From contig NZ_JACHHZ010000004.1 of the NCBI RefSeq assembly GCF_014202975.1, positions 248,001 to 312,000 of the forward strand: a stretch of 64,000 nucleotides of DNA, given 5' to 3'. Shown here in pieces: positions 35,203 through 44,082 of the stretch. A program made the position numbers and the translations under genes. Source of the DNA: Povalibacter uvarum. Its GTDB lineage: Bacteria; Pseudomonadota; Gammaproteobacteria; Steroidobacterales; Steroidobacteraceae. The stretch's first letter is position 1; each line of letters opens with the position of its first letter. The notes below the pieces were generated by a model. It was not told the DNA's origin and searched no databases. It saw only the letters and a list, made by a program, of their open reading frames with translations.

Positions 35203-35216
35203 TGGTAGCGCTACCA
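35203..35216. promoter_or_regulatory. LacI-family operator upstream of the TonB receptor
   Basis: TGGTAGCGCTACCA is a perfect 14-bp palindrome, 85 bp before the receptor start. It is the cleanest of the four sites (consensus TGRTAnCGnTAYCA) and from memory differs by one base from the Xanthomonas xyl-box TGGTAGCGCTAACA. Its position fits repression of the receptor by the LacI-type protein encoded at 14.8-15.9 kb. Confidence 0.82.
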
Positions 35217-35300
35217 GATCGCCACGACGCACGGGCCGTTCGGCGTACGCAGGGTGACGCCGTGTCCCGATTTCAAAAATTCTTGGGTGAGGGGGATGTC

Positions 35301-38300
35301 ATGAAGATTGCGAAGCAGCAAACAGCCCGAAAGGCGAGTGTTCTGGGGATGTGCGTCACGGCCGTCCTTGCGCAGCAGGCGTACGCGCAGACGCCGCCAG
35401 CGAATGCGCAAACACTCGAGGAAGTCGTCGTCACGGGCTTCCGCAAGAGCCTCGAGGATTCGACAGCGGCGAAGCGCGAGTCCGTAGGGTTCGTCGATGC
35501 CATCTTTGCCGAAGACATCGGCAAGTTTCCGGACACCAACATCGCCGAGTCCTTCCAGCGCATCCCCGGCGTGCAGATCAGCCGCGAAATCAGCGGCGAA
35601 GGCACGACGGTCGCCATTCGCGGCCTGAATACCAACTTCACCAGAGTGCTGCTGAACGGCGCACCTGTTGCGATCGCGACTGGGCCGCAGGAAGGTTCGG
35701 GCGCCAATCGTGAAGTGCCGCTCGATCTGTTCCCGACGGAGTTGTTCTCGAAGCTCGAGGTTTCCAAGACGCCGAATGCAGAGATGGTCGAAGGCGGCGC
35801 CGCAGGCACAGTCAACATGCGCATGTCGCGCCCATTCGACAACGAAGGGCAGCACCTGACGTACTCGATCCAGGGCATCGACAACAGCAACGCTGAAGAC
35901 ATGGGCGGCCGCGGTGCGCTCATCGCGAGCAGCACCTGGGACAAATTCGGCGTACTCGCCGGCGTGACAGCAGTCCGGCAGAAAGTTGCTACTACCGGCT
36001 TCGAGACGGTCGGCTGGGCGAACCTGGCACTGACGCAAGCGCAATGCGGTTTCAACAATGCCACACCGCCCGCGCCGCTGCCTTGCAACACCACGGCGGG
36101 CAACGGACCTGGCACTGCTGCAACCGTGCCGGACAATGCGAGCACGCAAGCTGCCGGGCTGACACCCGGCGCCCCGATCGATCAGGCCTTCCTGCTCGCG
36201 AACAATCCCGGACGCACGATTCAGCAGATCGACAACGCCGTGATTCCGCGCCTGGGTCGGCAGATGTTCGAAGAAGGCGACCGCGATCGCTACAACGGTG
36301 TCGTCAGTCTCGAATTCCGTCCGAGCGACGATCTGCACTTCTTCCTCGATTCGATGTACGGCAAGCAGGAAAGCCGCTTCGATCGCGAAGCTGTTGCATG
36401 GGCCGTCCGCGCTGGCAGCCAGGGCGGTCGCCCGATTCCAACGCAGCTCGAGGTCGATCGTGAGAATTGCGCAAACGGCTGCGTGGCTACCGCCGGCACG
36501 TTCCTCAACGCGCAGTTCATGCTCGAGTACCGGCCCTACACGGAAGAGAGCGAATTCTGGGGAACGAACCCCGGCATGAACTGGCAGATCACGGACAAGC
36601 TCAACCTCGACGTGCAGGGCAACTTCACGAAGAGCGAGTTCCATCGCCAGGCCTCGACGGCGCTGTTCATCTCCGACACCGGAACGGTGACCTACAGCAA
36701 TGTGGGTGGCGACCGGCCGACCATCTCGTCGAGCGTCGACCTGAACGATCCGAACAGCTGGCAATGGCTGATTCTGGATCGCGGCGGCACGGATGTCGGC
36801 CGCGTGAACCTCCAGGATGAGAACCGCGAAACCGAAACCGCAGGCGGACGCTTCGCCGTCACGTGGGGCGATGAAACGTTCAGCGTGAAGGCGGGCGGTG
36901 CCTACGATCAGTTGTCGCGAGACATCCGTCCCTCGGCCGCCGATGCGCAGTGGCAGGCGCAGGTGTGCGGCGGCGATCCGGACAACTTCCAGCCGGGCCC
37001 GAACGGCCAGCCAGCATGCCGCGGCGAAACGGCAGGACAGATCACCGCTGGCGTGAACGGCTATCCCACCTACGCGGCGCCGTACCCGGGTTCGCTCATC
37101 CCGAATGCGGCAGTTCCCAGCTATCTGCGGCCGACGCGACACGGCATTGCAACCGTGAACTGGGGCGACTTCCGCCGCGATTCGAACTACGACGCTGTCA
37201 GAGCAGATGCGCCTGAATCCGGTGCGACGCCTTCGACGGCGAACTGGGGTTCGATCGAAGAAGACGTCTCCGCGCTGTTCGCGCAGGTGAACGGCGATTT
37301 CGAGATCGCCAGCAACCGCACGCGCTACAACGTCGGTGTGCGCTGGGTGAAGACGGAGCAGCTGATCACCTCACGCCTCACATTCGCGAACCCGGCCAAT
37401 CCCGCTTTGCCCGACGGTCAGAGACTGCCAGACCTGATCAACATCGTGCCGGTCGAAGCGGAATACGAAAACTGGCTGCCCTCGGCGAACGTTGCGATGA
37501 ACCTGACCGAAAACGCCGTCGTGCGAGCCGGCCTGTCGAAGACGATGACGCGCGCGAACCCGACGGACATGCTGCTCGGTCTCTCGATCCGCAACGCTGA
37601 CGTTTCGCAGGTAGATCTGGGCAATCCGGATCTCGAGCCGTATCTCTCCGACAACATCGATCTCGGCTTCGAGTACTACACCGGCGCCGAGGGTTACGTC
37701 GGCATCGCGGCGTTCCGCAAGGGCATCGAAGGCTTCACGCAGCGTCAGTCGCAGAACATCACGTTCGGTGACCTCGCGCAGTACGGCGTGACGCTCGACA
37801 CGCTGGCGCAGCAGCAGCGCGACTCTGTGATCGCTCGCGGCGGCAATGCGGCGCCGGTCGAGTTGCGCCAGACCGTCAACGCCAGCGGTCGCCTGACGAT
37901 CAACGGTCTCGAGTTCAACTGGGTGCAGCCGCTCGATTTCCTGCTCGATGGAATCGGTCTCGGCGGCCTCGGCTTCACGGCCAACTACACGATCATCGAC
38001 CAGAAAGGCGAGGGCGCGGCACCAGCCATCGCAATCGGCGTGCCACCGGAGAGCTACAACGCAACGCTGTACTACGACAAGTATGGTGTCAGCGCGCGCG
38101 TCTCCGTCACTCACAGCCAGGGATCGCAGGCCAGCGGACCGAACAGCAATCAGTCGGGCGTGATCGGGGCCGAGCTCTTCGGCGACGATTACACGCAGTA
38201 CGATTTCTCTTCGAGCTTCGACTTCTCGGAAATGTTTGGCTGGTCGGAGTTCGTACCGCAGCTGACGGTTGATGTGATCAACATCACCGAAGAGTCGCGG

Positions 38301-38387
38301 CGCACGTACCAGCAGTACTCCAACGCCACGTACAACCTGTTCGACTCGGGTCGCACCGTCATGGTGGGCCTGCGCGGCAGGTTCTAG
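35301..38387 (+). CDS. TonB-dependent outer-membrane receptor (carbohydrate-uptake type)
   Basis: This 1028-residue receptor has a signal peptide (SVLGMCVTAVLAQQAYAQ) followed by the TonB box LEEVVVTGFRKS. A plug domain (DIGKFPDTNIAESFQRIPGVQI, GEGTTVAIRGLNTNFTRVLLNG) and a beta-barrel ending in the outer-membrane C-terminal pattern TVMVGLRGRF complete it. The large size and the VEGGAAGTVNMRMSRPFD stretch are typical of the long Caulobacter/Xanthomonas receptors that import plant oligosaccharides. ATG 35301 follows GAGGGGGA. It is next to the xylan operons and carries one of the matching LacI operators, so xylo- or aldouronic-oligosaccharide uptake is the best inference, although siderophore uptake cannot be excluded from the sequence alone. 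Confidence 0.92.
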   Translation: MKIAKQQTARKASVLGMCVTAVLAQQAYAQTPPANAQTLEEVVVTGFRKSLEDSTAAKRESVGFVDAIFAEDIGKFPDTNIAESFQRIPGVQISREISGEGTTVAIRGLNTNFTRVLLNGAPVAIATGPQEGSGANREVPLDLFPTELFSKLEVSKTPNAEMVEGGAAGTVNMRMSRPFDNEGQHLTYSIQGIDNSNAEDMGGRGALIASSTWDKFGVLAGVTAVRQKVATTGFETVGWANLALTQAQCGFNNATPPAPLPCNTTAGNGPGTAATVPDNASTQAAGLTPGAPIDQAFLLANNPGRTIQQIDNAVIPRLGRQMFEEGDRDRYNGVVSLEFRPSDDLHFFLDSMYGKQESRFDREAVAWAVRAGSQGGRPIPTQLEVDRENCANGCVATAGTFLNAQFMLEYRPYTEESEFWGTNPGMNWQITDKLNLDVQGNFTKSEFHRQASTALFISDTGTVTYSNVGGDRPTISSSVDLNDPNSWQWLILDRGGTDVGRVNLQDENRETETAGGRFAVTWGDETFSVKAGGAYDQLSRDIRPSAADAQWQAQVCGGDPDNFQPGPNGQPACRGETAGQITAGVNGYPTYAAPYPGSLIPNAAVPSYLRPTRHGIATVNWGDFRRDSNYDAVRADAPESGATPSTANWGSIEEDVSALFAQVNGDFEIASNRTRYNVGVRWVKTEQLITSRLTFANPANPALPDGQRLPDLINIVPVEAEYENWLPSANVAMNLTENAVVRAGLSKTMTRANPTDMLLGLSIRNADVSQVDLGNPDLEPYLSDNIDLGFEYYTGAEGYVGIAAFRKGIEGFTQRQSQNITFGDLAQYGVTLDTLAQQQRDSVIARGGNAAPVELRQTVNASGRLTINGLEFNWVQPLDFLLDGIGLGGLGFTANYTIIDQKGEGAAPAIAIGVPPESYNATLYYDKYGVSARVSVTHSQGSQASGPNSNQSGVIGAELFGDDYTQYDFSSSFDFSEMFGWSEFVPQLTVDVINITEESRRTYQQYSNATYNLFDSGRTVMVGLRGRF

Positions 38388-38448
38388 TCCGGACATGCCC
38401 TGCGCTTGGTGCCGACCCCCCAAACGGCACTTGTCGCGGGATCATGGA

Positions 38449-38476
38449 GGAGGAGGCGGGGTACCTCGCCTCCTCC
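38449..38476. terminator. Strong hairpin between convergent genes
   Basis: A perfect 10-bp GC stem, GGAGGAGGCG with CGCCTCCTCC, encloses an 8-nt loop between the receptor stop and the PQQ dehydrogenase stop. There is no long T-run, so it may terminate inefficiently or act as a stability element, but its place between two convergent ends favours a bidirectional terminator. Confidence 0.6.
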
Positions 38477-38498
38477 TGCTTCCGCGAAATCCCCCCGC

Positions 38499-40889
38499 TT
38501 AGCGACGCAGCGCGTACGCGATCACGTAGCCGCCGGAATCAACCGGCGCCTTGGTATCGCCGGCATTCCGATTGGCTTCAGGCTCCGCGGCGTGGCTCAC
38601 TTCGAGCGCATCCGTCGAGGGCACCGTGATGACGACGAACTGGCGCTGATCTCCGGGTGCGATGTAGCTGATCGGCGTCGCTTGCGCGCTGCTCGGCAAC
38701 GCATCGCTCCACAGCACATCGCCCGTGCGCACATCGAACGCGCGCAGGCGTCGATCCATTGTGCCGCCCATGAAGACCAGTCCGCCGCGAGTCACGATCG
38801 ATCCACCGACATACGGCACGCCCATCGGAATGGGCAGCCTCGACTTCAGGCCGAGGGGACCCAGTTCATTCGCCGTACCGAGCGGCTTGCGCCAGATCGT
38901 TTCCTTCGAGCGCAGATCGACGAGCGCAATCTCGCCGTAGGGCGGCTGTTGGCACGGCGTGAAGATCGGTGAGAGGAACGGATCCGTCCGCGCGGCATAC
39001 GGCGTACCGAGCTGCCATCCGCCCCCGAAGCCGAACTTCGTCTTCTCTGTAACATCCGCGCGTGGATAGAGCTGCACGCGATTCGCCATGTGCAGCGAGT
39101 TCACGATCATCACGCTGTTGATCTCGTCGATGGCAACGCTGCCCCAGTTCATGCCGCCAGCGAAGCCGGGATACTGGATGCTGCCGCCGAGCGAAGGCGG
39201 AGTGAGCGGGCCCTCGTAACGCAACTTTCGGAACTCGATACGACAGAGCATCTGGTCGATCGGCGTGATTCCCCACATGCTGGCTTCCGTGAAGTCAGCG
39301 CCCGCGAATGAAGGCATGCCTGTCGAGAAGGGCTGAGTCTTCGAGGTCCATTCCTCCGGTACATCCGTTTGCGGTACGGCTTTTTCTTCGACCGTCGCGA
39401 GCGGCTTGCCGCTGCGTCGATCGAGAAGGAACAGCTCGCCCCGCTTGGTCGGCACCACTACCGCCGCGGCGGTCGAGTTGTTGCCGAGCGGGATGTCGAC
39501 GAGTACCGGCTGTGACGGCACGTCGTAGTCCCACAGATCGTGATGCGTCGTCTGGAAAGACCAGCGCACGCTGCCGTTCGTCACATCGAGTGCAACGACC
39601 GAACTCGCGTATCTCTCCGCTTCCGGCGATCGATGGCCGCCGTAGTAATCGGGCGTCGCGTTGCCGGTCGGGATGTACACGAGGCCGAGGTTGTCATCGG
39701 CACTGAACACGCTCCATGCGTTGGGAGTGCCTCGCGTGTAGTGCTCGCCTTCACCCGGCGGGCCCGTGCGATCCGGCCGTCCCATGTCCCAGGCCCAGAT
39801 GAGCTGCCCGTCGATCGGATTGAAGCCGCGAATCACACCCGAGGGTTCCTGGGTTTCGACGTTGTCGACGACCCAACCACCGAGCACGGCGACATTGCGC
39901 GCGATGGTTGGAGGGGAGGTGACGTAGTACCAACCCGGCTTCACGTCGCCCATGCCGGCGAGGAGACTCACTTCACCATCAGTTCCGAAGCTGCTGCAAC
40001 GCTGGCCGGTCTTCGTGTCGATAGCGATGAGTCGAGCGTCAGTTGTTGCGGTGAGGATTCGTTCGGCGCATTCGCCGATCGGCTCCGGTGAGCGATAGAA
40101 GGTGACGCCGCGACACGTCGTGGTGAATCCGATTCTCGAATCCTTCACCTTCGGGTCGAACCGCCAGCGCTCCTGTCCGGTCGCTGCGTCGAGCGACACG
40201 ACCACGTTACCCGCGAGGCACATATATAAGGAGTCTGCGATCTGCAGCGGAGTCGCCTTGAACGCCCCGTCGACGCCGGTACGATACGTCCATGCGACTT
40301 CGAGATCGCTCACGTTGCTCGCGTTGATCTGATCGAAGGGGACGAAGCGCGCGCCGGACGAAGTGCGACCGTAGTGCGCCCAGTCGCCATTGGCTGCCGC
40401 CGGTGGATCCACCATCGCGATCGGGAAGGGTAGCGTCGGATAGGGTTCGCGTAGCGCGACACCAATGCCGATTGCGACGAACCCGATCATCGCAAGCCAC
40501 GTCAATGGGGAGCGAAGCAGCGGCTTGTACTCGCGGCCGCGCAACGAACGCCGCAGTCCGGGCCGCAGCAGGAACAGGCCGAGGACCAGGAATGGGAGCA
40601 CGCGAGGCGCGAGGGCCCAGCCGTTGAAGCCCACTTCCGCGAGCGCCCATATCGTAGTGAGTACAGTGAGCACTCCATACAGATAGGCACCCCAACCGTT
40701 GCCTCGCCACAGCAATACGCCGCTTGCGAGCAGCGCGATTCCCGCGAGCACGTAGTACAGCGAGCCGCCGAGCATCGCGAGTTGCGCGCCGCCGATCGAG
40801 AGGATCAGTCCGAGCAGGATGAATACGCTCGCGAGAATCTTCGGGCGACCAGCGTGCGATTTCCGGGTCGAATAGAAGTTCTTGTTCAT
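38499..40889 (-). CDS. Membrane-bound PQQ-dependent dehydrogenase (glucose/quinate type)
   Basis: This is a roughly 796-residue quinoprotein. The N-terminus has about five membrane helices (ILASVFILLGLILSIGG, LALLASG-like) within the first 150 residues, and a long eight-bladed PQQ propeller follows. Diagnostic sites include HHDLWDYDVPSQPVL, GDWAHYGRTSSGARF at the first blade, GGWVVDN and TGNATPDYYG. It passes electrons to ubiquinone from sugar or quinate oxidation in the periplasm. Glucose dehydrogenase (Gcd) and quinate dehydrogenases share this architecture, so substrate is not fixed; an aldose such as glucose or xylose would fit the locus. The start is ATG 40889, or GTG 40904 with five extra residues. 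Confidence 0.88.
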   Translation of the reverse strand: MNKNFYSTRKSHAGRPKILASVFILLGLILSIGGAQLAMLGGSLYYVLAGIALLASGVLLWRGNGWGAYLYGVLTVLTTIWALAEVGFNGWALAPRVLPFLVLGLFLLRPGLRRSLRGREYKPLLRSPLTWLAMIGFVAIGIGVALREPYPTLPFPIAMVDPPAAANGDWAHYGRTSSGARFVPFDQINASNVSDLEVAWTYRTGVDGAFKATPLQIADSLYMCLAGNVVVSLDAATGQERWRFDPKVKDSRIGFTTTCRGVTFYRSPEPIGECAERILTATTDARLIAIDTKTGQRCSSFGTDGEVSLLAGMGDVKPGWYYVTSPPTIARNVAVLGGWVVDNVETQEPSGVIRGFNPIDGQLIWAWDMGRPDRTGPPGEGEHYTRGTPNAWSVFSADDNLGLVYIPTGNATPDYYGGHRSPEAERYASSVVALDVTNGSVRWSFQTTHHDLWDYDVPSQPVLVDIPLGNNSTAAAVVVPTKRGELFLLDRRSGKPLATVEEKAVPQTDVPEEWTSKTQPFSTGMPSFAGADFTEASMWGITPIDQMLCRIEFRKLRYEGPLTPPSLGGSIQYPGFAGGMNWGSVAIDEINSVMIVNSLHMANRVQLYPRADVTEKTKFGFGGGWQLGTPYAARTDPFLSPIFTPCQQPPYGEIALVDLRSKETIWRKPLGTANELGPLGLKSRLPIPMGVPYVGGSIVTRGGLVFMGGTMDRRLRAFDVRTGDVLWSDALPSSAQATPISYIAPGDQRQFVVITVPSTDALEVSHAAEPEANRNAGDTKAPVDSGGYVIAYALRR

Positions 40890-41151
40890 TGTCGTTGTGG
40901 ACACAACCGCGACAGTGCGGTGTCGTCATGTGCATGTATAACCGATCCGGTCCATGGCCGCACCGGCCGGATGGATTTCCGCTACGCGAATGGCGCACTA
41001 TCGCCCACTTGCCACATCGTGCTTGACGGTCGGGTGCTGCTGGCCGGAGCGCGACGCAAGGAACTGGTGTTGTACCGGCGGAGTTCCTGACTGGCGTGCC
41101 CCCGGTACGTGTTGAAGGCGACACTTCCGTCGCCGGCCCTGTTCGAAAGAG

Positions 41152-42312
41152 ATGAATCGATTCCCTTATACCTTCGGCATTGAAGAAGAATACTTTCTCG
41201 CCCACGCCTCCGACGGCAGCCTGATCGCGCGCATTCCGGATCACTTCCTCAGTCGCGCCCGTGCCCGCCTGGGCGACAGCGTCACCCTGGAGCTGCTGCA
41301 GTCGCAGATAGAGATCGCATCGCCGATCCTGAGTGATATGCGGGAAGCCTACGACTGCGTCGTCGATCTGCGCCGCGGCCTTTGCGAACTGCTCGACGAG
41401 GAGGGGCTGCGGCTCGTTGCAGCGAGTACGCATCCGCTCGGAGCATGGCGCGAACAGTTCGTCACGGAGAAACCGCGCTACGATCGGCTCCTCGGAGACT
41501 TTCGCATCGTCGGCCAGCGCAATCTCGTCTGCGGCATGCACGTGCATGTCGCCGTCCCGCCCGGGATCGATCGAGTCCGCCTGATGAACCGGTTGATGCC
41601 CTGGCTTCCGGTGTTCCTTGCTCTCAGCGCTTCGTCGCCGTTCTGGGATCAGCGCGTCACGGGCTTGATGAGCTACCGGCAGGCGATCTACGACGAATGG
41701 CCGCGCAGCGGCATTCCGGATTTTTTCGACGACGAACGGGACTATCAGTCGTTCGTCGATCGATTGCAGAAGGCGGGCGCGATCCGCGACGCGAGCTATC
41801 TCTGGTGGGCGATCCGCCCAGCGCTGCGATTCCCGACGCTCGAGCTGCGGATCGCAGATGCGTGCACACGTGTCGAAGATACAGTGGCGCTTGCTGCTCT
41901 CTTCCGTTGCCTCGTGGCGATGCTCGTGCGCGATCCGGATTACGGCAACCACCGGACGACACATACCCGCCGTCTGATCGATGAGAATCGCTGGCGCGCG
42001 AAGCGCGACGGCGTGGCAGCCACCATGCTCGATGAGCAGACGGGCGACGTCGTTCCGATGAAGGCGGTCATCGATCAGCTGTTCGATCTCGTGGGCGAGG
42101 ATGCGGATGAGCTGGGCTGCAAGGAGTCGCTGCGACAGCTCTACCGCATTCTGGATCAAGGTACGAGTGCGAACGCACAGTTGCGAATCTACAATGAATG
42201 CCGTGCCGGCGGCGCCAGCAGCGACGAGGCGTTGCGCCACGTGGTGAAATGGATCTGTGAAACGACGGCGGTCGCGGAGAGGAGCGATCGCGTGGAGAGG
42301 AAACTGCCATGA
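41152..42312 (+). CDS. GCS2-type carboxylate-amine ligase (YbdK-like glutamate-cysteine ligase family)
   Basis: This 386-residue ATP-grasp-like ligase of the GCS2 family opens with the signature FGIEEEYFLA, followed by LLQSQIEIASP and a conserved NLVCGMHVHVAVP block. The central FPTLELRIADACT motif includes acidic/metal residues. GCS2 proteins such as E. coli YbdK have weak gamma-glutamylcysteine ligase activity, and many family members join glutamate or related acids to amines, so the substrate is open. The stop overlaps the next ORF by 4 bp (ATGA), so it is translated with the C26-type hydrolase. Confidence 0.88.
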   Translation: MNRFPYTFGIEEEYFLAHASDGSLIARIPDHFLSRARARLGDSVTLELLQSQIEIASPILSDMREAYDCVVDLRRGLCELLDEEGLRLVAASTHPLGAWREQFVTEKPRYDRLLGDFRIVGQRNLVCGMHVHVAVPPGIDRVRLMNRLMPWLPVFLALSASSPFWDQRVTGLMSYRQAIYDEWPRSGIPDFFDDERDYQSFVDRLQKAGAIRDASYLWWAIRPALRFPTLELRIADACTRVEDTVALAALFRCLVAMLVRDPDYGNHRTTHTRRLIDENRWRAKRDGVAATMLDEQTGDVVPMKAVIDQLFDLVGEDADELGCKESLRQLYRILDQGTSANAQLRIYNECRAGGASSDEALRHVVKWICETTAVAERSDRVERKLP

Positions 42313-43127
42313 GTGTTCGACAGCGAAAAGTCATCATCGGGCTTTCGCCGCGCATCCTGCGCCAGGTGCCGAGAGAGCTCGGCTTTCGCAACAAGACACT
42401 GCAATATCTCGAGCAGTCGATGGCTCATTGCGTGATGCGGCTCGGCGCTGTCGCCGTCATGATTCCGACGGTCGAGCATTCGAGCGACATCAGCCGCTGG
42501 GAAGTCTCGACCGAAGACTACGTTTCCGAGCTCGATGGACTCATCCTTCAGGGCGGCGCCGACATCGATCCGGTCGTGTACGGAGAAAAGCGTCTGGATG
42601 TCGTCGGCCCGACGGACGCGGTTCGCGATCAGTTCGAGCTGGAGTTGTTGCGCGGTTTTGCCGCGGCGGGCAAACCGGTACTCGGCGTCTGTCGCGGATT
42701 GCAGCTCATCAATGTGGCTTACGGCGGCACGCTGTATCAGGACCTGGACGTTGGCGGACTGTCGACGGCAAATCATCGCGTGTCCGACCTTTACGACGAG
42801 CACGCGCACGAAGTGAACTTCATCGAGGGCGGCTGGCTGCAGGCGATCTATGCCGGGATGAAGCAGGCGAGTGTGACGTCGATCCATCATCAGGCCGTGA
42901 AGGTCCTCGGCAAGGACCTGATCATCGATGCAACGTCTCCGGATGGTGTCGTGGAAGCAGTGCGTCATCCGGGCCATCCATTCCTGCTCGGCGTGCAATG
43001 GCATCCCGAGTTCCACGACTCGCGTTTTCCGACGCTGCTGCCGACGGAACCGATGATGAAAGCCTTCCTGAAGGCGGCCGCGGAGCGTCGAGAGCCAAGG
43101 ACAGCCGAATCGGCCGCTATGCGTTGA
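42309..43127 (+). CDS. Class I glutamine amidotransferase-like hydrolase (peptidase C26 / PuuD-like)
   Basis: This 272-residue C26-family protein has the nucleophile Cys in LGVCRGLQLINVAYGG, and the matching His/Glu in the C-terminal GVQWHPEFHDSRF. The LILQGGADIDPVVYGE segment is characteristic of gamma-glutamyl-gamma-aminobutyrate hydrolases. PuuD-type enzymes remove glutamate from gamma-glutamylated amines. It overlaps the GCS2 ligase by 4 bp, so a glutamyl-conjugation and deconjugation pair is inferred, though its exact substrate is unknown. Confidence 0.88.
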   Translation: MSVRQRKVIIGLSPRILRQVPRELGFRNKTLQYLEQSMAHCVMRLGAVAVMIPTVEHSSDISRWEVSTEDYVSELDGLILQGGADIDPVVYGEKRLDVVGPTDAVRDQFELELLRGFAAAGKPVLGVCRGLQLINVAYGGTLYQDLDVGGLSTANHRVSDLYDEHAHEVNFIEGGWLQAIYAGMKQASVTSIHHQAVKVLGKDLIIDATSPDGVVEAVRHPGHPFLLGVQWHPEFHDSRFPTLLPTEPMMKAFLKAAAERREPRTAESAAMR

Positions 43128-43193
43128 CACGCTTCGATTTCGGGGACTAGCCTGAAGCCGCCAACCTCAACAGCGGAATCATGAGGTGAGGAT

Positions 43194-44066
43194 ATGCGTC
43201 TCCCAGACGGATTTCGGCGCCGCAGCTTCGCAGTAATTGTCGTCGCCTTTGTCTCATCCTTCTTTGCAGGCTGCTCGAGCAGCGGGAGCGGAGATGACGA
43301 CGACCCGCCTCCATCGGGCCAGGTCTCCTTGTTGGCCGGTCACTGGGTGGGAAGCGTCACCGATACGGCGAGCACGGAAGTGCTCACTGCGACGACGCTC
43401 ATCGACCGCGAAGGCAACGCGCAACTCATGATCGTTCCGGGCATGGCCATCCTGATTCCCGGTGGAGGCTCGTCTCCACCGCCGGGTCCGATCAACACGT
43501 TTGGGAGAGTCTTCGTCGTTCACGGAGACGTTTGCTGCGGCTCCGAATTCAGCGGCCAGTTGCAGGCCCAGGACCTGGGCTCGGAAACCCATTCGTCCAT
43601 TCAGCTGAACGGGCGGCTTTCGGGCGGCATGTTCACCGGCGGATTCGGATACCAGGGGAGACAGTATTCGTTCAGTCTCGCTCCCAGCGATGGTTACGCG
43701 CGGCCGCTGACGATGGCGGATCTCGCGGGCGTCTACTCGACTTCACCCTTCAGCTCGAATGGGGTGCCGTCGCCGCTTTCGCTGGCGATCAACGACGACG
43801 GCGCGATCACCGGCACACACTTCAACGGTTGCGTCGTGAACGGCACCGTGAGGATTCCGGATCCGGCTCACAATCTGTTTCGCATGCGTGTGCAGTTCGG
43901 AAACTGCGGCGCCACGATGGCCATGCCGCGCAATGGCGACTACGAAGGGCTCGGCGTGTTGCTTCGAGGCGCCGCGATTGCGGGCGCTCCCACCGAGTTG
44001 CACGATATGCTCCTGCACAGCCTGATCGGTCCGGTATGGCTCGGCTCGCAAGGCGTGATCAAGTAA
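43194..44066 (+). CDS. Hypothetical lipoprotein
   Basis: This 290-residue protein has the lipoprotein signal IVVAFVSSFFAGC followed by Ser/Gly/Asp/Pro-rich spacer SSSGSGDDDDPPP. The rest is beta-rich with repeated G/T/S and glycine-proline patches, without a recognisable enzymatic motif. It should be anchored on the outer membrane or periplasmic face. ATG 43194 follows GTGAGG. The codon use matches its neighbours, so it is probably a genuine gene. The next gene follows at 16 bp, so they may be cotranscribed. I do not recognise a family. Confidence 0.7.
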   Translation: MRLPDGFRRRSFAVIVVAFVSSFFAGCSSSGSGDDDDPPPSGQVSLLAGHWVGSVTDTASTEVLTATTLIDREGNAQLMIVPGMAILIPGGGSSPPPGPINTFGRVFVVHGDVCCGSEFSGQLQAQDLGSETHSSIQLNGRLSGGMFTGGFGYQGRQYSFSLAPSDGYARPLTMADLAGVYSTSPFSSNGVPSPLSLAINDDGAITGTHFNGCVVNGTVRIPDPAHNLFRMRVQFGNCGATMAMPRNGDYEGLGVLLRGAAIAGAPTELHDMLLHSLIGPVWLGSQGVIK

Positions 44067-44082
44067 CGGGGTGTCCGCACGG

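Larger units (their letters stand above)
34912..35300. other. 389-bp regulatory region between GntR gene and TonB receptor
   Basis: No gene is supported here. The left half holds a TTGACA at 34940-34945 and three related GGCCACT/AGTGGCC elements (described separately). The right half is ordinary sequence up to the LacI-type operator at 35203-35216, followed by the receptor ribosome site GAGGGGGA near 35289-35296. The receptor therefore appears to be under at least two regulators. Confidence 0.6.

Noticed and set aside
35211-37142. A 643-residue minus-strand frame opposite the TonB receptor
   Set aside because: It arises from codon periodicity in the receptor gene and covers its promoter; no recognisable protein.
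40971-41090. A 39-codon frame between the PQQ dehydrogenase and the GCS2 gene
   Set aside because: Codon use is plausible, but there is no ribosome site and no family match, so I do not call it a gene.
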